A stretch of 64,000 nt of DNA from an uncultured SAR86 cluster bacterium (GCA_902625415.1 CACOBG010000004.1:84362-148361), one strand, 5' to 3'; positions 1 to 10,278 are shown, counted from the stretch's first letter. Program-made: numbers and translations. The notes: generated from the letters alone by a model not told the origin.

Positions 1-59
1 AAGTTGAGATGACCCCTTATGATCTCTCTAAAGGCAGAATTACTTTTAGAGAAAAATAA
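1..59 (+). CDS. infA: translation initiation factor IF-1, C-terminal end (partial)
   Basis: The frame starting at base 3 reads VEMTPYDLSKGRITFREK and then TAA at 57-59. This is the conserved C-terminus of IF-1, the small OB-fold factor that binds the 30S A site during initiation. Only 18 residues lie in the window; the rest is upstream. The gene converges on clpA with only 4 bases between the stops, and infA next to clpA-clpS is a common gammaproteobacterial arrangement, which supports the call despite the short fragment. Confidence 0.9.
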   Translation, partial: VEMTPYDLSKGRITFREK

Positions 60-63
60 TTTT

Positions 64-2313
64 TTAACTTGTAAGTTCTCTTTCTTCGTGCGGAAGAAAT
101 TTAATATCTAATTTTGCTTTCTTGACTGATACTTTTGCTACTCCACCTTCCTTAGCTAAATCGCCAAACAAAATGGACTCTGCAAGTTTTTGTTTGATTT
201 CATCTTGAATGAGTCGTTGCATAGGACGAGCCCCCATTTTTTCATCGTAACCATTTTCTGCTAGCCAAGTTCTAGCTTTGGTATCTACTTCAAGGACAAC
301 TCTTTTTTCATCCAATTGAGCTTGTAGCTCAGTAAGGAATTTATCAACTACAGTATGGATAACTTCTGTTTTGAGCGCACCAAACTGAACAATTGAAGTA
401 AGACGATTTCTAAATTCAGGACTGAATGCTTTTTTGATTGCCTCAGAGCCATCGGTGGTGTTGTCTTGTTTTTGAAAGCCCATGGATTCTCTAGACATTT
501 CCATGGCGCCGGAATTGGTAGTCATGATCAAAACGCAGTTTCTAAAACTTGCCTGTCTTCCATTATTATCGGTCAACATACCATGATCCATTACTTGCAG
601 AAGAACATTAAATACTTCTGGATGAGCTTTCTCTATTTCATCTAACAAAATAACTGAATGAGGATTTTTTGTTACTGCTTCAGTCAATAAGCCACCTTGA
701 TCATAACCAACATATCCAGGAGGGGCACCAATCAGTCTCGATACAGTATGCCTTTCCATATATTCAGACATATCAAATCTGATAAGTTCAACGCCAAGAA
801 TTTTTGCTAGTTGACGTGATACCTCGGTTTTACCTACACCTGTTGGCCCCGAGAATAAAAATGAACCGATGGGCTTTTCTTCCTCTCCTAAGCCCGCTCT
901 GGACATCATAATAGAATTTGATAATTTTTGAATGGCCTCATCCTGACCAAAAATAACTCTTTTAAGGTCTTCTTCTAATTTACCTAAAGATACTCGATCC
1001 TTAGTAGATACACTTTTTTCAGGAATTTGAGCCATCAAGGAAATAACTCTTTCCACGTCTTGCTCGTTAACCGTTTTTCTTTTGATATTCAGGTTTAGTC
1101 TCAACCTTGCACCTGCTTCATCGATCACATCAATAGCTTTATCAGGTAAAAATTTATCATTGATATGCTTTGCAGAAAGTTCAGCTGCTGCTTTGAGAGA
1201 GGCTTTGGAATATTTAAGTTCGTGATGTTGCTCGTATTTCTTTTTAAGACCTTCTAATATTTTTATGGTTTCTTGTACGGAAGGTTCAATTAGGTCTACT
1301 TTTTGGAATCTTCTGGATAAAGCTCTATCTTGTTCAAAAATTGTTCGATACTCCTTGAAAGTTGTTGAACCAATAAATTTAATACCTTCCTTTCCAAGAA
1401 CTGGCTTCAAAAGATTAGAAGCATCCATTACCCCTCCTGATGTAGCACCTGCACCAATAATCGTATGGATTTCATCGATAAATAAAATTGCATTAGGGAT
1501 ATTTGAAAGTTCTTTTAAGATTCCTTTGAGTCTTTTTTCAAAATCTCCTCGATATTTAGTACCGGCTAATAAGGAACCCATATCCAGTGAATAAATTATG
1601 CTTTCTTGCAAAGAAGGTGCAGAAGTTTTCTCAACTATATTTTTTGCTAATCCCTCTATGAGAGCGGTTTTACCAACTCCCGATTCACCAACTAAAATAG
1701 GATTGTTTTTAGATCTTCTGGCTAAGATTTGGGAGATTCTTTCGATTTCTTTATCTCTACCAACCAGAGGATCAATTCGGTTTTCTTCTGCTTCTTTGTT
1801 AAGATTTAAAGCATACTTGCCGAGGTAACCTGATTCTTTCGAAGAAGAAGATTCTTGAGAAAACTCGTCAAAAGATTCATCTTCTGTGACACCTTCCCCA
1901 TGACTCATGTATGAAACCGCATCAAGTCTAGTCATTCCTTGTTTCTTTAATAAATAGACACTATGACTTTCCTTTTCACTAAAAAGTGCAATCAAAACAT
2001 TTGCCCCAGATACTTCCCCAGTGCCAGAAGACTGAACATGAAAAACAGCTCTTTGAATAACTCTTTGAAAAGACAAGGTTGGTTGAATCTCTACAGCTTC
2101 ATCTTTTTTTTCAGGACAATTTTTTGATATAAATTCTTTTAATTCCGCTTCTAAAATATCGATATTTACATCACAGGCTAAAAGTACATTGAGAGCATCT
2201 TGATTACTTAAAATGCAAAGCAATAGATGTTCTGTTGTCACAAACTCGTGATTGTTTTCATGAGCAAATTTAAAAGCATTATTAAGACATTCTTCAAGAT
2301 TCTTTTCTAACAT
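64..2313 (-). CDS. clpA: ATP-dependent Clp protease ATP-binding subunit ClpA
   Basis: AAA+ unfoldase that feeds substrates, including N-degron proteins delivered by ClpS, into ClpP. The 749 residues are close to the 758 of E. coli ClpA. Seen in order: an N-terminal Clp repeat domain (about 1-140), a Ser/Glu-rich linker, a first AAA+ module with Walker A GESGVGKT (209-216) and FIDE Walker B (278-281), a second AAA+ module with GPTGVGKT (489-496), and the late motif MGARPMQR. The ClpP-docking loop usually reads IGL or IGF in ClpA proteins; here the matching position reads MGF in ESMGFQKQ. The ATG shares one base with the clpS stop (TGATG), so the two genes are translationally coupled. Confidence 0.97.
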   Translation of the reverse strand: MLEKNLEECLNNAFKFAHENNHEFVTTEHLLLCILSNQDALNVLLACDVNIDILEAELKEFISKNCPEKKDEAVEIQPTLSFQRVIQRAVFHVQSSGTGEVSGANVLIALFSEKESHSVYLLKKQGMTRLDAVSYMSHGEGVTEDESFDEFSQESSSSKESGYLGKYALNLNKEAEENRIDPLVGRDKEIERISQILARRSKNNPILVGESGVGKTALIEGLAKNIVEKTSAPSLQESIIYSLDMGSLLAGTKYRGDFEKRLKGILKELSNIPNAILFIDEIHTIIGAGATSGGVMDASNLLKPVLGKEGIKFIGSTTFKEYRTIFEQDRALSRRFQKVDLIEPSVQETIKILEGLKKKYEQHHELKYSKASLKAAAELSAKHINDKFLPDKAIDVIDEAGARLRLNLNIKRKTVNEQDVERVISLMAQIPEKSVSTKDRVSLGKLEEDLKRVIFGQDEAIQKLSNSIMMSRAGLGEEEKPIGSFLFSGPTGVGKTEVSRQLAKILGVELIRFDMSEYMERHTVSRLIGAPPGYVGYDQGGLLTEAVTKNPHSVILLDEIEKAHPEVFNVLLQVMDHGMLTDNNGRQASFRNCVLIMTTNSGAMEMSRESMGFQKQDNTTDGSEAIKKAFSPEFRNRLTSIVQFGALKTEVIHTVVDKFLTELQAQLDEKRVVLEVDTKARTWLAENGYDEKMGARPMQRLIQDEIKQKLAESILFGDLAKEGGVAKVSVKKAKLDIKFLPHEERELTS
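81..99 (+). terminator. possible infA terminator inside the clpA 3' end
   Basis: TTTCTTC (81-87) and GAAGAAA (93-99) form a 7-bp inverted repeat with a 5-base loop, followed by TTTAAT. It lies 22 bases after the infA stop and inside the last codons of clpA on the other strand. The stem is AT-rich and the T tract short, so this is only a candidate. Confidence 0.25.
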
Positions 2314-2660
2314 CAGTCTTCCTCGTCTATTGGTTCAATGTCACTTACTAAAGGATGTTCATTTTGTTTAGCAAAGTTGTTAATTTGGTTTGATTTTGTT
2401 TCAGCTACTTCTTTTGTGTAAATACCGCAAACACCCTTTCCTTTCGTGTGTACCGCGAGCATTATTTGCGTTGCTTTTTCTTTATCGTAACTAAAAAAGG
2501 TTTGTAAAACATAAATTACAAATTCCATTGGAGTGTAGTCATCATTCAGTAAAATGACTCTGTATAAAGAAGGCTTCTTTAATTTTGGCTCTTCCAGCTC
2601 AACCAAAGAAGAAGAATTAGATTCGTAGTCTTCGGAATTGTTACTTAGCTTGATTATCAT
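2313..2660 (-). CDS. clpS: ATP-dependent Clp protease adaptor ClpS
   Basis: Adaptor that recognises N-end-rule residues and hands substrates to ClpA. The 115-residue protein has a flexible acidic N-terminal tail (about 1-30) and then the core with [20 protein letters not shown], the ClpS hallmark whose Asn-Asp-Asp and Met line the N-degron pocket, and later [11 protein letters not shown] short acidic C-terminal tail (IEPIDEED) follows. It lies directly upstream of clpA with a one-base stop/start overlap, and 16 bases after icd on the same strand. Confidence 0.97.
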   Translation of the reverse strand: MIIKLSNNSEDYESNSSSLVELEEPKLKKPSLYRVILLNDDYTPMEFVIYVLQTFFSYDKEKATQIMLAVHTKGKGVCGIYTKEVAETKSNQINNFAKQNEHPLVSDIEPIDEED

Positions 2661-2676
2661 TCATTAAAAAGATTTA

Positions 2677-3936
2677 TTATGACATTCCATTACAAATTTG
2701 TTCTGCAAACTCAGAACATTTTAGTAATTTTGCTCCTGTCATCAATCTTTCTAAATCATAAGTTACTAACTTATTCTTAATCGCCCAACTTATTCCTTTA
2801 ATTACATTATCAGCAGCTTCGTGCCAGCCAATGTGATTAAGCATCATTTCTGCAGATAAGATTAACGAGGCTGGATTAACTTTATCTAAGCCAGCATATT
2901 TTGGCGCCGTACCATGTGTAGCTTCAAATAAAGCAACTTTATCGCCTAAATTTGCTCCTGGTGCAAGGCCTAAGCCTCCCACTTTTGCAGCCAAAGCATC
3001 TGAGATAAAGTCACCATTTAAATTCATTGTAGCTATGACGTCATAATCACCAGGTCTTGTGAGGATTTGTTGAAGAAAGTTATCAGTAATAATATCTTTC
3101 ATAATTATCAATTTTTTTGTTACTGGATTTCTGAAGCTCATCCATTCACCGCCATCAAGAGATGTAGCACCAAATTCTCTTGCGGCTAAAGAATAACTCC
3201 ATTCCTTGAAAGAACCCTCGGTATATTTCATGATGTTCCCTTTATGGACAATAGTTACCGATGAACGATCATTATCTATGGCATATTGAATTGCCTTTCT
3301 AACATGTCTTTCAGTACCTTCTTTGGATATTGGTTTGATACCAATACCACAAGCATCTTCGAATCTTATATTTTTTACGTTCATTTCTTTGGTAAGAAAA
3401 TTAATAAGTTTTGTAGCTTCGTCAGAACTCGCTTCAAATTCTATACCTGCGTAGATGTCTTCTGAATTTTCTCTAAAGACAATCATGTCTGTTGTCTCAG
3501 GAATTACAACTGGGCTTGGAACGCCTTCAAAATATCTTATGGGCCTTTGACAAACATACAAATCAAGAACCTGTCTTAATCGAACATTTAAAGATCTTAT
3601 TCCACCTCCTATGGGAGTAGTTAAAGGCCCTTTTATACCCACTAAATAATTTTCTAATGCATCAATGGTTTCGTCAGGAAGCCATTCATTTTCACCATAA
3701 ACATCTAAGGATTTTTCTCCACAAAATATTTCCATCCAAGCAATTTTTCGTTCTCCGTTGTAAGCAAGGTTAACCGCATGATCGACTACTTTGAGCATCG
3801 CAGCGGTTACATCCGTGCCGATGCCATCACCTTCTATGAAGGGAATAATTGGATTTGAAGGAACAATCAATTCACCAGAATCATTAATTGTTATTTGTTC
3901 ACCATTTTCTGGAATTTCTATGTGTTTATAAGCCAT
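2677..3936 (-). CDS. icd: isocitrate dehydrogenase, NADP-dependent
   Basis: TCA-cycle enzyme converting isocitrate and NADP+ to 2-oxoglutarate, CO2 and NADPH. At 419 residues it is near the 416 of E. coli Icd and shares substrate-binding [21 protein letters not shown] and [25 protein letters not shown] carries the Lys-Tyr pair that marks NADP+ specificity in this family. The Ser of IRSLN is the residue that AceK phosphorylates in enterics; no aceK is in the window. Isocitrate lyase, the competing enzyme, lies 2.5 kb away on the other strand. The gene diverges from mnmA across 62 bases. Confidence 0.97.
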   Translation of the reverse strand: MAYKHIEIPENGEQITINDSGELIVPSNPIIPFIEGDGIGTDVTAAMLKVVDHAVNLAYNGERKIAWMEIFCGEKSLDVYGENEWLPDETIDALENYLVGIKGPLTTPIGGGIRSLNVRLRQVLDLYVCQRPIRYFEGVPSPVVIPETTDMIVFRENSEDIYAGIEFEASSDEATKLINFLTKEMNVKNIRFEDACGIGIKPISKEGTERHVRKAIQYAIDNDRSSVTIVHKGNIMKYTEGSFKEWSYSLAAREFGATSLDGGEWMSFRNPVTKKLIIMKDIITDNFLQQILTRPGDYDVIATMNLNGDFISDALAAKVGGLGLAPGANLGDKVALFEATHGTAPKYAGLDKVNPASLILSAEMMLNHIGWHEAADNVIKGISWAIKNKLVTYDLERLMTGAKLLKCSEFAEQICNGMS

Positions 3937-3998
3937 AAGTGTTATAAAAGTTCTTTGAAGCGCGGTATCATAGCATTTTTTATTTATCTATAAAAATT

Positions 3999-5057
3999 GT
4001 GAAAGTTCTAGTTGGTTTATCAGGAGGTGTTGACTCCTCTGTTGCAGCATTCCTCTTAAAGCAAGAGGGTTTCGACGTTACAGCGGGTTTCATGCGAAAC
4101 TGGGAGGATGACGACGGTAGCCCGTATTGCAGCGTAAAAGAAGACTTTTTAGATGCTGCACAAGTTGCTGACAAATTAGGTATAAATTTAGTGCAAATGA
4201 ATTTTGCTCAACAATATAAAGAAAAAGTATTCAGCTATTTTCTAGATGAACTGAATAATGGTAAAACCCCTAACCCAGATATTTATTGCAACAAATTTAT
4301 CAAATTTAAAGAGTTTACAGATTACGCATTTCAGAATGACTTCGACGCTGTTGCAACAGGCCATTATTCTAAGGTTCAGGTAATAGATAAAGAATTTTTC
4401 TTATGTAAATCCTATGATCAGAATAAAGATCAAACTTATTTTTTAAGTCAGGTTAAAAAAGATGTTTTTAAGAATATTAAGTTTCCCCTAGGCAATCTTC
4501 TAAAAACTGATGTGAGAAAGATAGCAGAAGCCGAAAATTTAATTACTTATGACAAAAAAGATAGTACCGGGATTTGTTTTATTGGCGAAAGACCTTTTCC
4601 AGAATTCTTAAAAAATTATCTTCCAGAAGATTATGGTGAAATCGTTGATGAAAATGATGAAGTAATTGGAGAACATAAGGGTTTGTATTTTTATACTATA
4701 GGACAACGACAAGGTCTAGGAATTGGAGGAATGAAAAATAGAGCTGAAAAAGCTTGGTACGTTGCTCAAAAAGATTTCTCAAATAATAAATTAATCGTTG
4801 TTCAAGAAAATGATCATCCTTTGCTTTTCAAACAAAAACTTTCGGTATCAAATATAAATTGGTTAAAACAACCATCTTCAAGCAAAGTTTCGGCAAAAAT
4901 CAGATATCGTCAAAAAGATCAGGACTGTGAAATCAATATTCATGGAAACAAAGCTAAAGTTTTTTTTAAAGAACCGCAAAGAGCGGTTACTCCTGGTCAA
5001 TTTATTGTATTTTATGAAGATGAAATTTGTTTAGGTGGAGGCGAGATAGATATATAA
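3999..5057 (+). CDS. mnmA: tRNA-specific 2-thiouridylase MnmA
   Basis: Activates U34 of Lys, Glu and Gln tRNAs with ATP and installs sulfur to give s2U34. The 352-residue protein begins with the PP-loop SGGVDSS (8-14). The two catalytic cysteines of the family are visible: C97 in NPDIYCNKF and C193 in STGICFIGERPF. GQRQGLGIGG follows in the central domain. The start is GTG at 3999, placing the PP-loop at the expected distance. In E. coli hflD sits between mnmA and purB; here purB follows after 17 bases and hflD is absent at this site. Confidence 0.97.
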   Translation: MKVLVGLSGGVDSSVAAFLLKQEGFDVTAGFMRNWEDDDGSPYCSVKEDFLDAAQVADKLGINLVQMNFAQQYKEKVFSYFLDELNNGKTPNPDIYCNKFIKFKEFTDYAFQNDFDAVATGHYSKVQVIDKEFFLCKSYDQNKDQTYFLSQVKKDVFKNIKFPLGNLLKTDVRKIAEAENLITYDKKDSTGICFIGERPFPEFLKNYLPEDYGEIVDENDEVIGEHKGLYFYTIGQRQGLGIGGMKNRAEKAWYVAQKDFSNNKLIVVQENDHPLLFKQKLSVSNINWLKQPSSSKVSAKIRYRQKDQDCEINIHGNKAKVFFKEPQRAVTPGQFIVFYEDEICLGGGEIDI

Positions 5058-5074
5058 TCCTCTTTTGAGAATTA

Positions 5075-6442
5075 ATGCCCAACGATAATCTGCTTTCTGT
5101 AACTCCCATCGATGGGAGGTATGAATCTCAAACAAAATCTCTTGCAAACTATTTTAGTGAATTTGCTTTGATCAAAACTAGAGTAGAAGTCGAGATTGAA
5201 TGGCTTTTGCTGATATCAAACAACAAATCTCTTAAATTTATTCCTGAAGTTTCAAATAGTCAGCAAAAAAAAATAACTAATATTTTTAAAGAATTTTCTA
5301 TTCAAGACGCTAGGCAAGTAAAGAAAATTGAAAAGAAAACCAATCATGATGTTAAAGCAGTAGAACTTTTTATTGTTGAAAAATTAAAAAAATTAAAACT
5401 AAGTAAACTTTGTGAATTTGTACATTTTTGTTGTACTTCTGAAGATATTAATAATCTCTCTTACTCTTTGATGTTACAAAGATTTTTAGACATTGAATTT
5501 ATACCTGAAATAAATTTTTTGCAGAAAAATTTAAATTCTTTAGCAAAGAAATATTCAAAACTACCTATGTTAGCTTTTACTCATGGGCAACCTGCTTCTC
5601 CTACTACACTCGGCAAGGAATTTTCTAACTATAATTACCGATTAAAATTTCATTTAGACCTAATTAAATCTATCAAACAAAAAGGAAAATTCAATGGAGC
5701 CTCAGGAAATTACAATGCTCATGTTGTTGCAGAAAAGAAGGTAAATTGGGAGAGTTTATCTAGAAAATTCGTAAATTCATTAGGCCTAGATTTTTCTAGT
5801 CATTCAACGCAAATTGAGCTTAAAGATGCTATGGCATTTCAATTAGCAAATACCCATAATTTGAATAACGTATTGATTGATTTTGCTCAAGATATTTGGC
5901 TTTTAATCTCAAAAAATTACTTAAAGCAAAATCTGAAAGCTGGAGAAGTTGGCTCTTCAACCATGCCTCATAAGGTAAATCCTATAGATTTTGAAAATGC
6001 AGAAGGAAATTTATCCATTGCTAATGGCTTAATTATTGCCTTGAAAAATAAAATCCAAATATCCAGATTACAAAGAGATTTATCCGATTCAACTGTTTTA
6101 AGAAATATTGGCTCATTATTTGCTTATCTTATTATTAGTCTCAATTCTTTGAAAAAAGGTATCGCTAAAATAGAGCCTAATAAGGAGTTAATCCTCAAAG
6201 ACCTAGATGACAGTTGGGAAATTTTAACTGAAGCTATCCAAACCATACTCAGAAAAAATGGCATTGAGGATAGTTATACAAAAATTAAATCCATTTCACG
6301 TGGAAAAAAGCTTGATTATCATTCCTACATAAAGATAATTGACGACTTAAAAATAAATAAAGCAGATAAGGAACTTCTTTTAAGCCTTACTCCAAAAAAA
6401 TACATTGGACTGGCAGATAAATTGGCTAAATCTTCTTTTTAA
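5075..6442 (+). CDS. purB: adenylosuccinate lyase
   Basis: Catalyses two fumarate-releasing steps of purine synthesis: SAICAR to AICAR and adenylosuccinate to AMP. The 455-residue protein contains the fumarase/aspartase-superfamily signature GSSTMPHKVNP (flexible catalytic loop), THGQPASPTTLGKE, and CTSEDINNL near residue 115. The N-terminal SVTPIDGRY is typical of the gammaproteobacterial PurB branch. It follows mnmA by 17 bases and precedes isocitrate lyase by 16, so the three plus-strand genes probably share a transcript. Confidence 0.97.
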   Translation: MPNDNLLSVTPIDGRYESQTKSLANYFSEFALIKTRVEVEIEWLLLISNNKSLKFIPEVSNSQQKKITNIFKEFSIQDARQVKKIEKKTNHDVKAVELFIVEKLKKLKLSKLCEFVHFCCTSEDINNLSYSLMLQRFLDIEFIPEINFLQKNLNSLAKKYSKLPMLAFTHGQPASPTTLGKEFSNYNYRLKFHLDLIKSIKQKGKFNGASGNYNAHVVAEKKVNWESLSRKFVNSLGLDFSSHSTQIELKDAMAFQLANTHNLNNVLIDFAQDIWLLISKNYLKQNLKAGEVGSSTMPHKVNPIDFENAEGNLSIANGLIIALKNKIQISRLQRDLSDSTVLRNIGSLFAYLIISLNSLKKGIAKIEPNKELILKDLDDSWEILTEAIQTILRKNGIEDSYTKIKSISRGKKLDYHSYIKIIDDLKINKADKELLLSLTPKKYIGLADKLAKSSF

Positions 6443-6458
6443 CCCTAAGGTGTAAAAT

Positions 6459-8063
6459 ATGTTTGATTACAAAAAAATCGTTAAAGAATATGAGGATCTT
6501 AAAAACAAAAATCCTAATATTTATAAAAATATCAATCCTGTGTCTGCTGCAAGAATGAGATTGCAAAATAGATTTCATACTGGGCTGGACATTGCTCAAT
6601 ACACTGCTGACATCATGCATGCTGACATGGCTGATTATGATAAAGATTCCAGTGTTTACACTCAGTCTTTAGGATGTTGGCATGGTTTTACTGCTCAACA
6701 AATGATGATGGAAATCAAACGCTCACACACAACAACTTCTAAAAGATATGTTTATTTGAGTGGCTGGATGATTGCTGCTCTAAGATCAGAATTCGGCCCT
6801 CTTCCTGATCAAAGTATGCATGAAAAAACTGCAGTTCCTAACCTTATTAAAGAGATTTACACATTCCTAAAGAGAGCTGACTCCGTTCAGCTGCAACATT
6901 TGTTCAATGAATTAGATGAAGCAGAAGCTGCTGGAAATAAAACTGACGACGTTATTAAAAAGATTAATAATTTTGAAACTCACGTTGTTCCTATCATTGC
7001 AGATATAGATGCCGGTTTTGGGAATGAAGAGGCAACTTACTTGCTTGCAAAAAAGATGATTCAAGCTGGTGCTTGCGCTATTCAAATTGAAAACCAAGTA
7101 TCAGATGAAAAACAGTGTGGTCATCAAGACGGAAAAGTAACCGTTCCTCATGAAGACTTTTTATCTAAGATAAACGCTGTCAGATATGCTTTCTTGGAAT
7201 TAGGTATAAAAAACGGAATCATTGTTGCAAGAACAGATTCATTGGGAGCTGGTTTAACCCAAAAGGTTCCAGTTTCAAAAGAAACTGGAGATCTTGCTGA
7301 TCAATATAATAGCTTTCTAGAATCTAATGAAATAAATGATTTAAGTGAATTAGAAGATAACGATGTAACTATTCATCAAGGAGGAAAGTTAGTTCAACCT
7401 GTAAGACTACCAAATGGTCTTTATCAATTTAAAAAAGACACTGGATTTGATCGAGTAGTACTTGATTGTATAACCAGTCTTGAAAATGGTGCTGACCTTT
7501 TATGGATTGAAACTGAAAAACCGAATGTAGAACAGATTGCGGAAATGGTTTCTGCCATTAGAGAGAAACAACCTCAAGCAAAACTTGTTTACAATAATTC
7601 TCCTTCTTTCAATTGGACACTATCTTTTAGAGAGCAGGTATATCAAGAATGGGTTGAAGCTGGAAAAGATGTTTCAAATTATCCTGATCCTGCTAAGGAT
7701 CCAAAAGGATTAATGAATGAAAAGTTTGATGATTCAGAGCTTGCAATTGAAGCTGATAAATACATTCAAAATTTCCAAAAGGATGCTTCAAGAGAAGCAG
7801 GAATATTTCATCACTTGATTACTTTACCTACTTATCACGAAACAGCCTTGGGTACGTCAGTTTTATCTGAAGGATACTTTGGCGATCAAGGAATGTTGGC
7901 ATATGTAAAAGAAATTCAAAGACAGGAAATCAGACGTGATATGTCTTCCGTTAAACACCAGGATTTAGCTGGTTCGACTGTTGGGGATACTCACAAAGAA
8001 TATTTCTCTGGAGACAATGCTCTTAAAGCCGGTGGTGAAGATAATACAATGAATCAGTTTTAA
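6459..8063 (+). CDS. aceA: isocitrate lyase, long form
   Basis: Splits isocitrate into glyoxylate and succinate, opening the glyoxylate shunt needed for growth on acetate or fatty acids. At 534 residues it belongs to the roughly 530-residue class known from Pseudomonas and Acinetobacter, not the 434-residue E. coli type. The catalytic cysteine is C220 in SDEKQCGHQDGKVTVPHEDF, where this class has KQCGH in place of KKCGH. Further matches are ADIDAGFGN (metal and substrate site) and ARTDSLGAGLT. An AAGGTG ribosome-binding site precedes the ATG. The stop overlaps the convergent nqrM by 4 bases. Confidence 0.96.
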   Translation: MFDYKKIVKEYEDLKNKNPNIYKNINPVSAARMRLQNRFHTGLDIAQYTADIMHADMADYDKDSSVYTQSLGCWHGFTAQQMMMEIKRSHTTTSKRYVYLSGWMIAALRSEFGPLPDQSMHEKTAVPNLIKEIYTFLKRADSVQLQHLFNELDEAEAAGNKTDDVIKKINNFETHVVPIIADIDAGFGNEEATYLLAKKMIQAGACAIQIENQVSDEKQCGHQDGKVTVPHEDFLSKINAVRYAFLELGIKNGIIVARTDSLGAGLTQKVPVSKETGDLADQYNSFLESNEINDLSELEDNDVTIHQGGKLVQPVRLPNGLYQFKKDTGFDRVVLDCITSLENGADLLWIETEKPNVEQIAEMVSAIREKQPQAKLVYNNSPSFNWTLSFREQVYQEWVEAGKDVSNYPDPAKDPKGLMNEKFDDSELAIEADKYIQNFQKDASREAGIFHHLITLPTYHETALGTSVLSEGYFGDQGMLAYVKEIQRQEIRRDMSSVKHQDLAGSTVGDTHKEYFSGDNALKAGGEDNTMNQF

Positions 8064-8218
8064 TCGACTGTTTTTCCACAAACTTTACAAGTATCGCCTT
8101 TTTCTAAATAAATTCCTCCGCAGCTTGGTTGGAGGGGTTTATTTTTTAGAATAAGCCCTATCGACATTCCGGCTATAGAAATGATAATAATAAATATAGC
8201 TAATAAGGCTGTAATCAT
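8060..8218 (-). CDS. nqrM: Na+-NQR maturation protein NqrM (small)
   Basis: A 52-residue reading frame starts at ATG 8218, four bases after the apbE stop, and ends inside the aceA stop codon region. The N-terminus is one membrane helix (residues 3-24: Ile/Leu-rich, with Gly17 and Gly21), followed by the hallmark KPLQPSCGG with Cys33, and two more cysteines in CKVC (44 and 47). This matches NqrM (formerly DUF539), needed for assembly of Na+-NQR, probably by delivering iron for the intramembrane Cys-coordinated centre in NqrD/E. Its position right after nqrF-apbE is the usual one. It is easy to miss because of its size. Confidence 0.9.
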   Translation of the reverse strand: MITALLAIFIIIISIAGMSIGLILKNKPLQPSCGGIYLEKGDTCKVCGKTVD

Positions 8219-8222
8219 TTAA

Positions 8223-9068
8223 CTATTGTAACAATTCCTTCCATTGTTTTGATTCAAAAGATTGTATTTTTTCATCACCTTTGTAGATGAGTAATGCGGG
8301 GATACCATTATCTCTAATATTATTTTTAATTAAATCAATTTTTCCCAACGCAAATAAACCGGTTGCAAGAGCATCAGCATAGGCAGTTGATTCTTTATCC
8401 ATGACAGAAATCGAAAGAACATTTTGATCAATCTTACTTCCTTCAATTCCAACAATATGCCCAGGATTTCTATAATTGCCTGAGGTTGCAATTGAGAGGC
8501 TTTGTTTAATTTCAAAAGGTTTAAATATACCTAGCTGATTTGGTAAAGGGTTTTCAATTCCAATCTTCCAAAAATTATTATTTTTCATACCTTCTACCCT
8601 AATTTCGCCACCAATATTTATAAAAAAATCTTCAATATTTAATTCTTTCAATTTAGCAGAAACGATATCTACCGCATAACCTTTTGCGACTGCATTAAAG
8701 TAGTCGTAGTCATCAAATAATATAAATCCTTCAACAGTTTTATTAGCCTTTTCTGAAATTTTTACAACCTCTTGAAAATAATATTTAACTTCTTCTTTAA
8801 ATAAGTCAGTATTTTTACTATCTCTTTTAAATGAAACTAAAGAATCACTTTTGTATGTCGAACAACATTGATTGATAGAAATAAAAATATTATTTATTTC
8901 ATCATTAATTTTTTTAATGTTGTATTGAGATTTTTCGAACTTTATATCGTAGAAGGTACCAAAGGTTTCACCAGATATGGAAACAACCTCATTGTTACTT
9001 GAACAAGCTCCTAAAAAGAAAAGAAAAAATAATAGAGATTTTTTTAAAAAATTAGCTACCAAAATCAT
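8223..9068 (-). CDS. apbE: FAD:protein FMN transferase (flavin transferase ApbE)
   Basis: Periplasmic lipoprotein that attaches FMN covalently to Thr residues of NqrB and NqrC, using FAD as donor. The 281 residues open with a hydrophobic signal ending in the lipobox LGAC (Cys22), as expected for Apb[15 protein letters not shown] and the C-terminal [14 protein letters not shown], part of the FAD and Mg2+ site, are family markers. It overlaps the end of nqrF by 17 bases and is followed by nqrM, so the flavinylation enzyme is co-expressed with its substrates. Confidence 0.95.
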   Translation of the reverse strand: MILVANFLKKSLLFFLFFLGACSSNNEVVSISGETFGTFYDIKFEKSQYNIKKINDEINNIFISINQCCSTYKSDSLVSFKRDSKNTDLFKEEVKYYFQEVVKISEKANKTVEGFILFDDYDYFNAVAKGYAVDIVSAKLKELNIEDFFINIGGEIRVEGMKNNNFWKIGIENPLPNQLGIFKPFEIKQSLSIATSGNYRNPGHIVGIEGSKIDQNVLSISVMDKESTAYADALATGLFALGKIDLIKNNIRDNGIPALLIYKGDEKIQSFESKQWKELLQ

Positions 9069-10278
9069 CGAACATTATGTTTTCTGGTTCAACACCTAGA
9101 CTATCAAGCATTTTGAATGCTGCTGACATCATCATAGGAGGACCACAAAGATAATATTCGCAATCTTCTGGTGAAGGATGATGTTGCAGGTATTCGTCAT
9201 ACAGAACATGACTTATAAAACCTGTTAGACCATCCCAATTATCTTCAGGCAAAGGATCAGATAAAGCCGCATGCCAAGAAAAATTTTCAAAGTCATCTGA
9301 TAACTTATCGAATTCTTCAACATAAAACATTTCTTTCAAACTTCTTGCTCCATACCAAAAACTTATTTTTCTTGAAGAATTAATTCTTAAAAGTTGGTCA
9401 AAGATATGAGACCTCATAGGAGCCATACCGGCTCCTCCTCCAATAAATACCATTTCAGCATCAGTTTTTTTAGCTTTAAATTCTCCAAAAGGACCAAAAA
9501 TAGTTAGTTTGTCACCTGCTTTTAAATTAAATAAATAAGATGAGGCTTCTCCAGGAGGAACTGACATGCCTGGTGGTGGCGAAGCTATTCTGATGTTGAA
9601 TTTCATAATCCCCTTTTCTTCAGGATAATTTGCCATTGAGTAAGCTCTTATGACTTCTTCTTTTACTGTAGAGACATTATTGAATACCTCAAATCTATCC
9701 CAATCTGATTTGTACTCATCTTGAATGTAAAAATCTTTGTAATCAGCTTGATAAGGTGGAATTTCCATTTGCACATAACCACCAGCTTCAAATCCAACAT
9801 CTTCCCCTTCAGGAAGCTCTAATACTAACTCTTTGATAAAGGTAGCTACATTATCGTTGGATCTAACTGTAGTTTCCCATTTCTTAACGCCAAAAACTTC
9901 TTCCGGTATGGTTATTTTCATATCGCTTTTAACAGGAACTTGGCAAGAGAGACGCCAAAAATCTTTCTTTTCTTTATTGTTAAAATGACTTTCTTCGGTA
10001 GACAAAATCGAGCCACCTCCATCAAAAACTTGGCAACGACATTGAGCACATGTACCGCCCCCACCGCATGCCGAAGACAGAAAAAGATTATTTTCCGCTA
10101 AAGTTTGTAAAAGTTTGCCTCCTGCAGGAACAGTAATTTTTTGAGTAGGATCGTCATTGATTTCAATGGTTACATCACCCGTAGAGACCAATTGAGATCT
10201 TGCCAAAAGGATTATGGCAACCATTATGTTTACAATAACTGTAAAAGATAAAATACCTAAAAATATCTCAGTGATCAT
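9052..10278 (-). CDS. nqrF: Na+-NQR subunit F (NADH-oxidising flavoprotein)
   Basis: Entry point for electrons: oxidises NADH through FAD and passes electrons to a 2Fe-2S cluster. The 408-residue protein has an N-terminal membrane helix (about 5-27), a ferredoxin domain with cluster ligands C71, C77, C80 and C112 ([10 protein letters not shown] and LSCQV), then a FAD domain with RAYSMANYP and an NADH domain with [12 protein letters not shown] and YYLCGPPMM near the end. The stop of nqrE and the nqrF start share one base, so coupling is tight. Confidence 0.97.
   Translation of the reverse strand: MITEIFLGILSFTVIVNIMVAIILLARSQLVSTGDVTIEINDDPTQKITVPAGGKLLQTLAENNLFLSSACGGGGTCAQCRCQVFDGGGSILSTEESHFNNKEKKDFWRLSCQVPVKSDMKITIPEEVFGVKKWETTVRSNDNVATFIKELVLELPEGEDVGFEAGGYVQMEIPPYQADYKDFYIQDEYKSDWDRFEVFNNVSTVKEEVIRAYSMANYPEEKGIMKFNIRIASPPPGMSVPPGEASSYLFNLKAGDKLTIFGPFGEFKAKKTDAEMVFIGGGAGMAPMRSHIFDQLLRINSSRKISFWYGARSLKEMFYVEEFDKLSDDFENFSWHAALSDPLPEDNWDGLTGFISHVLYDEYLQHHPSPEDCEYYLCGPPMMMSAAFKMLDSLGVEPENIMFDDFGS

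Noticed and set aside
1265..1828. Plus-strand frames opposite clpA
   Set aside because: They are antisense to conserved ClpA motifs and show no protein-like composition.
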